Positions 31,673 through 42,632 of a DNA stretch of 64,000 nt are shown piece by piece. A program made the translations under genes and the position numbers. Under the pieces are notes generated by a model. It was not told where the DNA came from, did no database searches, and saw nothing but the letters and a program-made list of their open reading frames with translations. Source of the stretch: CAWFLT01 sp963816795 (lineage in GTDB: Bacteria; Acidobacteriota; Vicinamibacteria; Vicinamibacterales; SCN-69-37); assembly GCA_963816795.1 (NCBI GenBank), contig CAWFLT010000001.1, forward strand, positions 372,001 to 436,000, written 5' to 3'. Numbering within the stretch: position 1 is the stretch's first letter; the number at the start of each line of letters is the position of its first letter.

Positions 31673-34355
31673 TGGTGCGCCGACTCCTGAGTTGGATCGG
31701 CGACCGCCTGCGGCGTCGGGATCTCACCGCAGAGATCGACGAAGAGCTGCAGTTCCATCTCGACGCACGGATCCGTGACAACCAGGCGGCTGGCATGTCG
31801 GACGCCGAGGCGCGCCGCGACGCCTTCCGGCGGTTTGGCAGTCGGGCCGCGCTACGCGAAGCCACGCGTGACGCCAATCTCTTCGTCCACGTCGAACGTC
31901 TCTGGCAGGATCTGCGGCACGGCGCGCGTATCTCCGCCAAGAATCCGGCGCTGACGGCGATTGCGATCATTTCGATCGCCTTCGGCACCGGCGCGAACGT
32001 CGCCATTTTCAGCATGGCCGATACGCTTCTGCTGCGGCCGCTGCCGGTGCCTCGGCCGAGCGACCTCGTCAGCATCGGTTCGCGCGTCCGAAACGGCCCT
32101 TTCTATCGCACGGCGACGTCGTACCCCGACTATCTCGACGTCCGCGATCGAACGCAGAGCTTCGACGGCGTCCTCGCCTTCGTCCATGAGACCGTCGGCT
32201 TGACGACGACGGTCGGCGAGCTGCCGCGCGTCCGCTTCGCGACCTTTGTCAGCACCAATTTCTTCCCCGTCCTGACGATCGAGCCGCAGGTCGGACGCGG
32301 CTTCCTCGCGGACGAGGACGGGAAGGCGCGCCCTGACACGGTCGCGGTGCTGAGCGACGCGTTCTGGCGCGGCCAGTTTGGCGCCGATCCGAACATCCTC
32401 GGCCGGACGATCCGCGTCAGCGGCGTCGAGGTCACGATCGTCGGCGTCGCGCCGGCCTCGTTCAGTGGACTCGATCGCTACCTGCCGGACGAGGTCTTCC
32501 TGCCGGTGACGATGCTGCCGCGCGTCGGAAACGTACCGACACCCGCAGTGCTCGACGCACGCGACGCACGCGTCCTGGTCGCGAAGGGCCGCTTGCGGCC
32601 CGGCGTCACCCTCGACCAGGCCGACGCCGAACTGGCGGCGCTCGGGCGCGACCTCGAGCGACAGCATCCGGTAACGAATTCACACCAGACGCTCCTCGCG
32701 CAAACCGAGCTTGCCTATCAGGCGACGCTCCGGCCGCTCGATCTCTCGCTCGTCATCATCTTGACGACGCTCTCGATCGCCGTGCTGTGCGTCGCCTGCG
32801 CCAACGTCGCAGGCCTCCTCGCGAGCCGCGGACCCGTACGGGCGCGTGAGATGGCGCTCCGGCTCGCCATCGGCGCCGGCCGTGGCCGGCTGGTGCGCCA
32901 ACTGCTCACTGAGAGCCTGGGCATCGCGATCGCCGGCGGCGCCGGCGGCATCGCGGTCGGCTGGCTGGGCATCTCGCTCCTCCGGCAGATCCAGTACCCG
33001 ACGGAGCTCGTCAAACACCCGCGTTTCGATCTCGATGAGCGGGCGCTCCTCGTCGCGATCCTCGTCGCGATGGCGAGCGCCGTGCTCGTCGGGCTCGGGC
33101 CGGCGCTACAGACGACGCGCGTCGATCTGGTGTCCACCCTGAAGTCGACCGACCGCGGCCGCGCCGTCCGGTATCGGCCCGCCGGCCGCTCCATCCTCGT
33201 CGCGGTCCAGGTCGCGCTCTCGCTCGTGCTCGTCACGGTCTCCGTCTATGCCGTGCAGGCGTTCCGGCAGGAGCTCGACGCCGGTCCTGGCTTTCGCACG
33301 ACGCAGATGACCAAGGCGACGATCAGCCCCAGCCGCGCCGGATACAAGGACGTCGATGCCGTGCGATTCCTGTCGCGCGTCGTCGACGAAGCGCGCGCTC
33401 TCCCCGGCGTGCGATCGGCGTCCGTGACGTCTGCGATGCCGCTCTTCTCGTTCGACTTCGCGATGGTGGCCCCCGAAGGCGAGACCGTCGTGGACGATCA
33501 GTCGCGTGTCCCCGACCTGGGCCAACAGCATCGACGACCGCTACTTCGAGACCATGGGGATTCCGCTGCTGGCCGGGCGGACGTTTGTCCGCACCGATGA
33601 CGCCTCCGCGCCACTGGTGGCGATCGTCAACGACACGTTTGCGCGGCGGGCGTGGCCGGGGGCCGATCCGATCGGCAAACGCATCCAGCGGGTCGATGCC
33701 GGACGCGAACTGCATGAAATCGTCGGCGTCGTGACGACGTCGACGTATGGCATTCCCGGCGAGCTGCCGCAAGACGCCGTCTACTTCCCATTCCTCCAAC
33801 AGCGGCCCGGCGAGATGGTGCTGCTGGTCCAGACCGCCGGCGAATCTGCCGCCGTGCTCGAGCCCGTGCGCGATCTCGTCCGGCGGTTGGACCGCGACGT
33901 GCCGCTCTCAGACGTTCAGACCATCGAAACCTTCTACGACACTCGTGTCACGACGTTCGGCACCCACATGGTCAGGCTCGTCGGCGGCATGGGCGTGATG
34001 GGCGTGCTGCTCACGATGGTGGGGCTGTACGGGCTCGTCTCGTACGCGGTCAGCCGGCGCACCCGTGAAATCGGCATCCGCATCGCGATCGGCGCGACGT
34101 CGGCCCGGATCGTCAGGATGATTCTGCGCCAGGGGATGGCGCCCGCGTGGGCGGGCCTCGCGGCCGGGTTGCTCCTGAGCGTCGCGCTCAGCCGTCTCAT
34201 GTCCGGACTCGTGCCGTTCTTCGGTTATCGCGTCAGCGCCCAGACCTACTCCGTCGTCGTGCCCCTCCTCATCGCGATCTCGCTCGCCGCCTCGTTCACT
34301 GCCGGCGAGACGGGCGGCCGGCGTCGATCCGACGACCGCCCTCCGCGCCGAGTAG
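31672..34355 (+). CDS. ADOP family permease 3 with prefix domain, two frameshifts
   Basis: About 894 aa. Residues 1-85 are a permease prefix domain (TAEIDEELQFHLDARIRDNQ, ARRDAFRRFG). The first helix is LTAIAIISIAFGTGANVAIF; first FtsX block IAVLCVACANVAGLLASRGPVRAREM; second half from SPTWANSIDDRYFETMGIPL through LYGLVSYAVSRRTREIGIRIAIG. The frame changes near 33510 and again near 34298, after which the correct C-terminus LPARRAAGVDPTTALRAE is restored and ends with TAG at 34353-34355. Coupled to padR2. Same architecture as ADOP2. Confidence 0.87.
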
Positions 34356-34443
34356 CGTCCGTCGTATTATCTGTCCGGCAATTACGCCAGGTCTCGAAGT
34401 CGCGCGGCACCGGCTCGAGCACGTTCGCTCAAGGAGAGTGTCC

Positions 34444-34910
34444 ATGAAGAATTCCATTCGTTCGCTTGTGCTGCTGACGGTGCTGCTCATCACAGCAGGA
34501 TCGGTCCGCGCGGATTCAACCCCGATCATTCAAGGTGCGGTCTCTGGTCTCGAGATCTGTCAACTGACGAGCTGCGGGTCGGCCATCTTCATCGGTGTCT
34601 TCAACGGACAGGTCGGCTTCAACACCAAGGCGCTCGGCACCATCGCGGTCGCCGTCAAGCACGATGAGTTGCCGGACAGCGCAGGGCGAGTGCGCGGACA
34701 TCACCGGGGGCGAGTGGGCCATGTGGGTGGGCCTGCGGCGCTTCGAGGGATCGACCACCGGGGAGCTCTGCTTCAACCCCAACAACACTTTCTCGGTGAC
34801 GGTGACGATGGACCTCGACTTCCGCGGGCTCAGGTGACGCGACATTCTACGGCACGCTGGATCACAACGTGTTTCCACCGACGATTAAGGGATTCATCAC
34901 GCAACAGTGA
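34444..34910 (+). CDS. Small secreted protein, unknown function, two frameshifts
   Basis: Starts MKNSIRSLVLLTVLLITAG after AAGGAG. A Sec signal peptide ends near SVRA. The mature part (LEICQLTSCGSAIFIGVFNG, then GECADITGGEWAMWVGLRRF, then SGDATFYGTLDHNVFPPTIK) is beta-rich, with cysteines near residues 38, 43 and 83. Frames change near 34675 (apparently one extra G in CCGGAC) and near 34827 (one extra G in GCGGGC). With both corrected the protein is about 154 aa. I do not recognise a family. Confidence 0.6.
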
Positions 34911-34933
34911 CCAAGAGCGTTCGAGGGTTCGAC

Positions 34934-35036
34934 CGACGGAGAACGCGGAGAAACGGGGCTCACGGAGATTGACCGGAAGGGTTGAACGACCTTTCTTGCT
35001 CCGTGGCTCCGTACGTCTCCGTGCTCCCCGTGTGAG
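34934..35036. repeat. Inverted CACGGAG-type repeat arms
   Basis: The left arm (34934-34970) contains GACGGAG, GCGGAG and CACGGAG in a row; the right arm (34996-35036) contains CTCCGTGG, CTCCGTACG and CTCCGTGCTCCCCGTG. The arms can pair imperfectly around a ~25-base loop. This copy is not attached to a two-hairpin element. It fills the gap between two small secreted-protein genes. Confidence 0.6.
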
Positions 35037-35079
35037 ATGTCTGTGCGTCGTGTGATTCGCGGAAGGGCCAGGTGACGTG

Positions 35080-35511
35080 ATGCGACGAGCTGCCTGGATC
35101 GTGATGCTGATGATCGTGACGGCCACGGCGGGCCACGCCCAGCGCGGGCGCGGTCCGCAGGGACCGCCGAACATCTCCGGCGCCTGGATGGGCACGTGGA
35201 GCGCCTACAACCCGACGCGCGCGTCCGCTCCCCCGCAGGAGCTCTGCGCCAAGCTCAGTGCCAACATTTCGCAGAAAGGCGACGCCTGGATCGCCGTCTT
35301 CGAAGGCGATTGCGGGCGTCCCTACAAGTATTCGATCACGATGGAAGGCCGATTGGTCGGCGGCGCCGTGCTCTTCAAAGGCACCGCCGATCTCGGCGCC
35401 AAAGACGGCGGCGTCTATGACTGGATCGGCCGCGCCATCGACAACGAGTTCGTCGGCTTCTTCACCAGCGCCACCTACACCGGCTTCTTCAACCTGGCCC
35501 GGCCGAAGTAG
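35080..35511 (+). CDS. Secreted hypothetical protein (143 aa)
   Basis: Begins MRRAAWIVMLMIVTATAGHA, a signal peptide, followed by a mature beta-rich domain: ISGAWMGTWSAYNPTR, CAKLSANISQKGDAW, YKYSITMEGRLVGGAVLFKG, FVGFFTSATYTGFFNLARPK. Two cysteines could form a disulphide. The pattern, in which a secreted domain weighs solute accumulation between strands, resembles lipocalin-like small periplasmic proteins, but no family is assigned. A GTG at 35077 is an alternative start. The 3' end overlaps the convergent PEP-CTERM gene by 37 bp. Confidence 0.65.
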   Translation: MRRAAWIVMLMIVTATAGHAQRGRGPQGPPNISGAWMGTWSAYNPTRASAPPQELCAKLSANISQKGDAWIAVFEGDCGRPYKYSITMEGRLVGGAVLFKGTADLGAKDGGVYDWIGRAIDNEFVGFFTSATYTGFFNLARPK

Positions 35512-36180
35512 TCGCGCCGGGGGTCCGACCGGTCGGTGGCTCCCGCTACCCGTCGTCGGACCCGGCGCACCAGTCCAACCAGACCGGCCCCGAGCAGCAC
35601 GAGCGATGCGGGCTCGGGCACGGCGGCGACCGTCACACCGGCAAAGGGCGGGAGACTGCTGAACGTCTGGACGTCGGCAAGACCGAGCGTCGGTGCTGTC
35701 GAGCTCGAGGATCAGGAGCTTGTTGCCCAGCGCCAGTCGTCGGGATCTCAAAGAGATCGCGCGCCCAGGATGGAAAAGGAAAACGCGTCGGGCGTCGGGT
35801 TCACGTTGATCGAGGAGAAGGCGACGTCGAACGTCAGCAGCGAGCCAGGCGTGAATGTCTGAAAGAACTCGTTGAAAAAGCTGCCAGGGCTGCTGGTGGT
35901 CAACGTCACACTGCTCGTGAGATCGCCGGAGACGCCGGTGGTCGTTACCGGTGCGCCCGTCGCCTGCCCACCTCCGAAGTTGAAGTTGCTGACTTCAACG
36001 GTATTGCCGGACGGGATGCCCCCAATCAGCTGAAAATCCAGCGAGAACGGTCCGAAGCGGGTGGCCGATGAGCGTGCTGGTGTTGACGACGACACTGAAG
36101 CTGAACGGCGCCGCAGTGGTCACCGATGGAACAGCAACCAGCGCCAGAACCGCGATGGCCGCAGCCAGAAACCTCTTCAT
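35475..36180 (-). CDS. PEP-CTERM anchored secreted protein, frameshifted
   Basis: Signal peptide MKRFLAAAIAVLALVAVPSV, a beta-rich body (FQLIGGIPSGNTVEVSNFNF, TFTPGSLLTFDVAFSSINVN) and, in a third frame, a typical PEP-CTERM sorting signal: VPEP, a hydrophobic run (ASLVLLGAGLVGLV) and an arginine cluster (RRVRRR). Such signals are processed by exosortase and are linked to exopolysaccharide and biofilm matrix. At least two indels (near 36070 and 35760, and one around 35640) must be corrected to read it through. The ATG at 36180 has a GGAG upstream. Stop at 35475 lies inside the convergent gene. Confidence 0.7.
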
Positions 36181-36233
36181 GACAGGAGTCTCCTCAACGA
36201 AGAATCGAAACGCCGCGAAGTGTTGGCGCGGCT

Positions 36234-39200
36234 TCAACGCGCGGCGCCGGACAGCACGCGAGTCCCGTAGGTTATCGCGCCGTAACTCGGGTTGACGAAC
36301 TGGAGGATCGCCGTGGCGACCTCACCAGGACTGAGCACGCCGTCGCTGCCGACGTTCAGGACGACGGTAGGACTGCCGGCAGGTAAGGCACAACCCGTCG
36401 GACCTGACGAACTCGCCAGCGTCGCCCCGGCACTGAGCCCGTCGAGGGCGACCGCCACCTGACCGGCAACCGGCACGGTCACCGACGTTCTGGACCGTGA
36501 GCTGCTGAACAAATCGCCGAGTCGAGCGATCGAACACGAAGCCGCCCCGGGTGACGGACACCAACGTGCTGACATCGACCGAACAGGGCGGAGGCGGCAG
36601 GCGGAAGTAGGCGACGGCCGGATCGTGATCGGAGAGCCGCTCGGGCCGCGTGCCGTCCTGGCGGAAGGTCTCCGGAAAGTCGGCGTTGGTGCGCGCCCAT
36701 TCGAGACCGGCGACCAGGGGCAGCGTGTTGGACGTGACCAGCACATGGTCGAGCACCTGCGCGTTGCCATCGAACACGTACGAGTACCGCTGCTCTGCCG
36801 GCACCATGGTTCCCAGCGAAGTCAAGTTGGGATCGACCAGATCGACCGTCGAGAGAACGACCTCACTGGCGGGCGCGGGGTCACCGAGGATCGTGCCGAT
36901 CACGTCGACGATATCCGTCGCTGAACTCGAAGGCGTTGAAGTCGCCGACCGCGATGACGCGCTCACTCGCTTGGAGCGACTGAATCAGGCTGGCGAGAGC
37001 CTCGGCCTGCGCGCGCCGTTGAGTCGCGCACGCGCGGTCCCGCTGCCGGATCGTCGATGTCGTTGAGCGACCGCAGGTGATTGACGATCACCGTGATCGC
37101 CACGCTCTGAGGCGCGGCGCCAACCTCCGCGCGCAGGACGAGCGGCGGACGGTCATGGAGAATGTCGCTGCTGCCATCGCACGTCGACGAACCGGTCGGC
37201 CTTGCCGATCTGGGTGACCGACACCGACCGTCACGCGGCTCGATTTGACGAGGAAACCAACGTCGATCCCGCCCGGGTCGTTGCCTTCTTCCAGGTACGC
37301 GACGTAACCGGGATTGGCGAGGCCCGCGAGGCTGGCGTCGTCGTTCACCCTGGTCGCCAGGGCCTGGAGGGTCGCGAGGTTATCGACTTCCTGGACCGCG
37401 ACGATGTCCGGAAGGCGCAGGACATTGCGGACGAGCAACGAGAACTTACCGAGGCGGCGGTCGAACGCCGCGGGCGTCAGCACGACGTCCCCGACACCCG
37501 GATCGTTTGTCGTGTCGAAAAAGCGCTGGAGATTTGCACTGGCGACCGTGAACTCGTCGGCAGCAGCCGCGCGCACCGCGACGGCAGCGAGGCTGCCCGT
37601 CACCGTCGGCACCGGCGCGGGATCCAGGCAAGATCGAGTAGGAGCGGAACGCGAAGTCGAGCACACCGACAAGGCCGCTCACCGTCGCCCCGCTCGGGAC
37701 GTCAATCAGGGCCGCGCCCGGCTGACGACCGCTGTCGACGCGAAGCCGCTCGGGGTTGTTGTCGAATCGGGGCACACCGGCCGGCGATCCCGCCGGCAAC
37801 GGATCGGGCAACGCGATGCCGGGCTCCCTGAACGGCCGCGCGATGCCCTGGACCACGCCGAAGAAGATGCCATCGGACGTCGAGGTGGCCGCGGCCTCCG
37901 CGATGCTTCCGCCGGTCGGTCCGCGACCACCGTCAGCTCGTCGACCCGCACGCGCATGCTCTCGAATCGCTCGAGCGCGTCGAGCGCGATGCCGGGGTTG
38001 ACGATGCGCTGCCGTGAGCAGGACGGCGGCGGGCAGCGGGATTGCCAGCCGAGACCAGCGAAATCGTCGGCGCGGTGAGCTCGGTGATCGGTGCGACTGT
38101 TCGGGATCAGCGCTGGGGACGAACTCGGTCACGCGACCCGTGACTCGCACGAGGTTGCCGACGGCGGCGATCGCCGGAGGCGGTGCACCGGTGAACACGA
38201 ACACGCCCTCAGACGATGCCGGATCCGCGTCGGCGACGACCGCCTGCAAGAAGAAGCCGTTCTCCGCGTCGCGCGCCGTGTTCAACCGGCGCGCCGTGAC
38301 GACTGCCGTCGGTCTCGACCACCTGCCCGACGAGCGGCGACGTCGCTCCCGTGCCCTGGATCTCGGAAATCGTGACGACGAGAGGCGGGCCCATGGCCAC
38401 GGTGAGCGCAATCGACGTGGCGCCGATTCGCAGACCCGCATCGGTGATGGTGACAGGCAACGTCTTCGAACCCGGGCTGGTCGCCGGCGCGACGGTCGTG
38501 GCGAGCGAGTAGACGAGATCGCCAGTCGTGACGTCGCCATTGGTCCCGTCATCGAACAACGTGGCGCCAGAGACGCCGCCAATCGCGCTGAGATTGGCGA
38601 GCACCGACGAGATCGGCTGCGGCGGTGCGCCCTCGGTCACGGCGACCGTGAGGAGCACGGCGCCGCCAGGCAATACGGACGCGGGGTCTGCCGTCCCGAC
38701 TCCGCTCGGCCCGCCACCGCCACCGACGATGCACGCCGAGGCCAGATTCTGCGGGTCGCTTGGCATCAGGACTTGGAGATCGGCACTGTTGTTGTCGGTG
38801 TCGGTACCGGACCCCGCCAGCCCGCCGGGCCGGCGCTCGTAGCCGCGGTCGACGTTTGTGGCCAACTGGGCGAGTCGCGTCCCTTCGCCGAACGCCGACC
38901 CGGCGCTCATCCCGACCTGGTCGACGATCGAGTCGTCGGCCAGCGTCAGCGCGATGCCGCCGTCGTCGGTAATCCCGGTGCCGTAGGTCACGTTTCCCGG
39001 CACGGTCCCGCTGTAGCCGCTGGCCGCGCTGTTGGTCGCCAGAAAATGGCAGCCCGGCCCCAGCATCGTGCCGGCCGGCACGGTCGCGCGGGTGCTGACG
39101 GTCCCGCTCGAATTCGACCCGCGAATCTTCCACCCGCCGATGTTCACCGGCGCCGTCGAGACGTTGTAGAGCTCGACGAACTCGTCGTTTCCGCCGACCG

Positions 39201-39349
39201 GCCCGCGCGTCCTGAACTCGCTGATCACGACCGTCGTCGAGACGGCGCGTGCTCGCTCAGGGACCAGGGCGCTTGCCGTCACGAGGAGGGCGCAGACGAA
39301 CGCCGGTGAGAAGGCGGCGCGACGAGGCGGATCGGAAGGCAGTGCTCAT
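36234..39349 (-). pseudogene. Extracellular endonuclease/exonuclease/phosphatase with lamin-tail domain, multiply frame-broken
   Basis: An ExeM/NucH-like secreted nuclease of about 1030 codons. Signal peptide (MSTAFRSASSRRLLTG then AFVCALLVTASALV after a shift near 39305). Lamin-tail domain (VVISEFRTRGPVGGNDEFVE, FVELYNVSTAPVNIGGWKI). Ig-like segment. An OB-fold-like region (NLVRVTGRVTEFVPSADPEQ). Catalytic EEP domain (EFTVASANLQRFFDTTNDPG, LPDIVAVQEVDNL, …VLDHVLVTSNTLP, ERLSDHDPAVAYF). C-terminal beta domain to 36234. At least eight frame changes between 36480 and 39305. RBS AGGA lies eight bases before ATG 39349. It degrades extracellular DNA in related bacteria. Confidence 0.78.
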
Positions 39350-39491
39350 AGCGGCATCCTAACGTCGAGTTGTGACACCCCTCTAACTTTTGCGCCCCTC
39401 TTACGTAATACCGGAAGGACGCTCGCTGGTGCTGGTCCGGACCTGACCGGCAGTGTGCGGTGTCTATCTTCACATCGCTTCGGGAGATCCC

Positions 39492-41901
39492 ATGCGGGAA
39501 TGGCTGCAGGACCTGCGCTACGGCGCCCGGATGATCCTCAAACGGCCGGGTACGTCGGCGATCGCCATCGTCGCGCTCGCGCTTGGCATCGGACTGACGA
39601 CGACGATGTTCTCGATCGTGCAGGGCGTCATGCTGCGCGGGCTGCCGTTTCCTGAGAGCGAGCGCATCATCATTGTGTCGCGCGCGACGGTCCAGAATCC
39701 CGACCGGCGCGACAGCCCGCCACCGCACGATTTCACGGATTGGCGGGCCCAGCAAAAATCATTCGAATCGCTCGCCGGGTACTCCAACACGAGTGTGACC
39801 CTCTCCGGCGACAGCGGCTTTCCGGAACGGTTGCGCGGCTCCCGGATGACGCCGAACACGCTCGCCGTCCTCCGCGTCGCGCCGATCGTCGGCCGCGACT
39901 TCTCTGAGGCAGACGCGGCGCCCGGGGCGCCGCCGGTCGCTCTCATCGGTCACCGCCTCTGGCAGGGGCGCTTCAAGAGCGATCGCGGCGTCGCCGGCAC
40001 GGCCATTCGCCTGAATGGCGTCATGACGACGATCGTCGGCGTGATGCCGGAAAAGTTCGGCTTCCCCGAAGCGGAACAGATCTGGCTGCCGACCGGCATC
40101 GAGCTTCCCGCCAAGCGCGGAGAAGGACGGTTCATGCGGGTGATCGGCCGCCTTCGTGATGGCGTCACGCTCGAACACGCCAGGGCCGAGATGGACGGGA
40201 TCGTCCGGCAACTGGCGGCGGCCCATCCGGAGAACAAAGACACGATCGCGAACGTGACGCCGTTCATCGAGCAAGCCGTGCCGACGCGGATCAAGACGAC
40301 GTTCTACACGATGCTGGGTGCGGTCCTCGGGGTGATGCTCATCGCTTGCGTCAACGTGACCAACCTGCAACTGGCGCGTGCCGCCGAGCGGGCGAAGGAG
40401 TTTGCCATCCGCACCGCGCTTGGCTCGGGACGCTGGCGGATTCTGCGCCAATCGCTGGCCGAAGGGCTGGTGCTGTCGGCGATTGGCGCGGCGCTCGGTC
40501 TGGGCATTGCGCAATTCGGCGTCACGTACTTCATGGGCGCCATCGCCGAAACGCAGCCGCCCTTCTGGATCGACGTGCGCCTCGATCTGACGGTCCTCGC
40601 GTTTGTCACCGCCATCACCGTCGCGGCCGCGCTGGTCTCGAGCGTGGCGCCCGGCCTTCGCGTGTCGCGTGCGGACGCGACCTCAGCCCTGAAAGACGAC
40701 ACGCGCGGCGCGACGAGCCTGCGCATGGGCCGCTTCAGCCGCTGGCTCGTCGTCGTCGAAGTCGCCGTCTCCTGCATTCTGCTGGTGGTGTCGGGCCTGA
40801 TGATTCGCAGCATCCTGACCACGAGCCGGCTCGACTACGGCTTCGCCACCCGCGATGTGTTTTTCGCGCAGGTGTCGTTCGATACGCGCACGCACGCTGA
40901 CAATCCGGCCGTCCTTCGTGCACTCGAACAGTTCGAAGAAGGAATCAAGCGCGTGCCAGGCGTCCGACACGTCGCGTTCTCGACCGGCGTGCCGGGCACC
41001 GGCTTCTCGCCGCCGTTTCGGCTCGAAGGCCAGACGTACGCCAAGCCCGAAGACCGGCCGCGAGCGGCTCAGATCAACGCCACGCCCGCCTTTTTCGATG
41101 TGCTCGGGATCGCGGTCCGCCACGGCCGGCTGTTCACTCAGGCCGACACGGAAGGCGCGGATCGGGTCGCCGTCGTGGACGAAGCCTTCGTCGCTCGGCA
41201 TCTTCGCCGGCGGCCCGGCGATCGGCAAGCGGGTGCAATTCGGTGACGACGGCAAGGCGCCGTGGATCACGATCGTCGGCGTGGTACCGAGTCTGGCGGA
41301 ACAACGGAATCCGGGACAGGTCGTCGAATCGATCTATCTGCCATTGGCGCAAAACCCGAACCGTGGGGTCACGGTCCTGGCGCGCACGGGCAATGACCCG
41401 GTCGCCCTGACGTCCGGTATTCGCGGTGCACTCTCGGCCGTCAGTGCCGAAACGCCGCTGAACAATCCCAACTCGCTCGCGGGCGAGTTCTGGCGACAGG
41501 GCTGGGCGTTCCGGCTCTTCGGCGGTCTCTTCCTGACCTTCGGCGCGGCAGCGCTGATTCTCGCCGCGGCGGGACTGTACGGCGTGATGTCGTTCACCGT
41601 CCGCCGGCGCACGCAGGAAATCGGCGTGCGGATGGCGCTCGGCGCGAGTCAGCGCGGCGTCTTGCGGATGGTGCTCTGGCAAGGTCTCTGGCGCGTCGCA
41701 GTCGGCGTCGCGATCGGCCTGTGGCCGGGCTGGTTTGTCGGCACGCAAATGCAGGCGCTGACCTCGAACGTCTCGCCCGCCGATCCCGTCGTCCACGTGA
41801 CCACTGCGGTGACGTTGCTCATCTCTGGCGCGATCGCCAGCCTGGTTCCCGCGATGCGCGCGTCGTCGGTGGATCCGTTGACGGCGCTGAGGAGAGATTA
41901 G
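39492..41901 (+). CDS. ADOP family permease 4, one frameshift
   Basis: About 803 aa, starting MREWLQDLRYGARMILKRPG with no prefix domain and no adjacent PadR gene. First helix SAIAIVALALGIGLTTTMFS, MacB-like core, first FtsX block GVMLIACVNVTNLQLARAAE, second half to LILAAAGLYGVMSFTVRRRT and the C-terminus SLVPAMRASSVDPLTALRRD. The frame changes near 41205 in the region where the family has FxxxDPIGKR (here read as GGPAIGKRVQFG in the new frame). Divergent from the nuclease gene, with 142 bp between starts. Confidence 0.86.
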
Positions 41902-42030
41902 TCACGCAAGAAAAACGGGGACAACCAGTCGATTGCCCCCGTCGTAAATCCGATCGCCTTGATTTCTCCGTATCAGGCCTTATTTGTCGCCGCATAGCGC
42001 GACTTTGCCGAGCTCATCGACAGCTAGTTT

Positions 42031-42067
42031 CTGGACTGACTCGACTGGGGTTATGTCGAGTGACTCA
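42031..42067. promoter_or_regulatory. Imperfect hairpin in the 248-bp gap after ADOP4
   Basis: CTGGACTGACTCGAC (42031-42045) pairs with GTCGAGTGACTCAG (42055-42068) around a nine-base loop with about three mismatches. It may be the ADOP4 terminator or a leader element for the secreted gene 80 bases downstream. I see no gene in 41902-42149. Confidence 0.4.
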
Positions 42068-42149
42068 GATCCGTGCACGATCGCGCGCGCGAGAAACGCG
42101 CAGCGGCCGCGTGTCGTAGGACAAGTCGTACACACTCGGAGGATCACAC

Positions 42150-42551
42150 GTGAAGAGTTATCGGATGTTTGCACTGACGATCGGCGCGACGATGGCGAGC
42201 GCCGTTTTGGTTACCGCGCAGCAGAATTCGCCTGGAACGGAATCGGGTACGAACCCATCGGCACCCGCCAAGGTCACCTATGTCGGCTGCCTCTCGCCCG
42301 GCTCCGGCGAGAATTCATACCTGCTGACAAAGGGCAAGGAGAAGGGCGCCAAGGGGAAAGACAACCCGCGCGTCAACTTCAAGCTGGTCGCTGGAGAGAA
42401 GGTCAAGCTGGAGCCGCATGTGACGCACGAAGTCACGATCACCGGCACATTGTCCGAGGCGGTGGCGCCCGCGTCGTCCGGCGCATCGGGCGAAACGCTT
42501 CGCACGTTCACCGTCACGGCAGTCAAGACCGAATCGCCGTCCTGCGGCTGA
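42150..42551 (+). CDS. Secreted hypothetical protein (133 aa)
   Basis: GTG start with GGAGG eight bases upstream. Signal peptide MKSYRMFALTIGATMASAVL ending near VTAQQ. Mature protein: VTYVGCLSPGSGENSYLLTK, a lysine-rich KGKEKGAKGKDN stretch, then FKLVAGEKVKLEPHVTHEVT and a final ETLRTFTVTAVKTE. Cysteines near both ends could form a disulphide. The layout (short secreted OB-like beta domain with VGCL at its start) recurs in Acidobacteria but I cannot name a function. Followed by a strong bidirectional hairpin. Confidence 0.72.
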   Translation: MKSYRMFALTIGATMASAVLVTAQQNSPGTESGTNPSAPAKVTYVGCLSPGSGENSYLLTKGKEKGAKGKDNPRVNFKLVAGEKVKLEPHVTHEVTITGTLSEAVAPASSGASGETLRTFTVTAVKTESPSCG

Positions 42552-42586
42552 CACCACTCACATCAGCGCCAGTCGTACGTGAATCG

Positions 42587-42617
42587 CGGGGTGGCCTCAC
42601 GAGAGGGGGCCACCCCG
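42587..42617. terminator. Bidirectional hairpin terminator
   Basis: CGGGGTGGCC (42587-42596) pairs perfectly with GGCCACCCCG (42608-42617) around an 11-base loop. It lies between the convergent secreted-protein gene and the AlkZ-like gene, so it can serve both. Confidence 0.7.
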
Positions 42618-42632
42618 TGTCTCGCGTTTGCG

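Noticed and set aside
37202..37831. Forward frame over the nuclease gene
   Set aside because: Antisense shadow; coding evidence lies on the minus strand despite its frame breaks.
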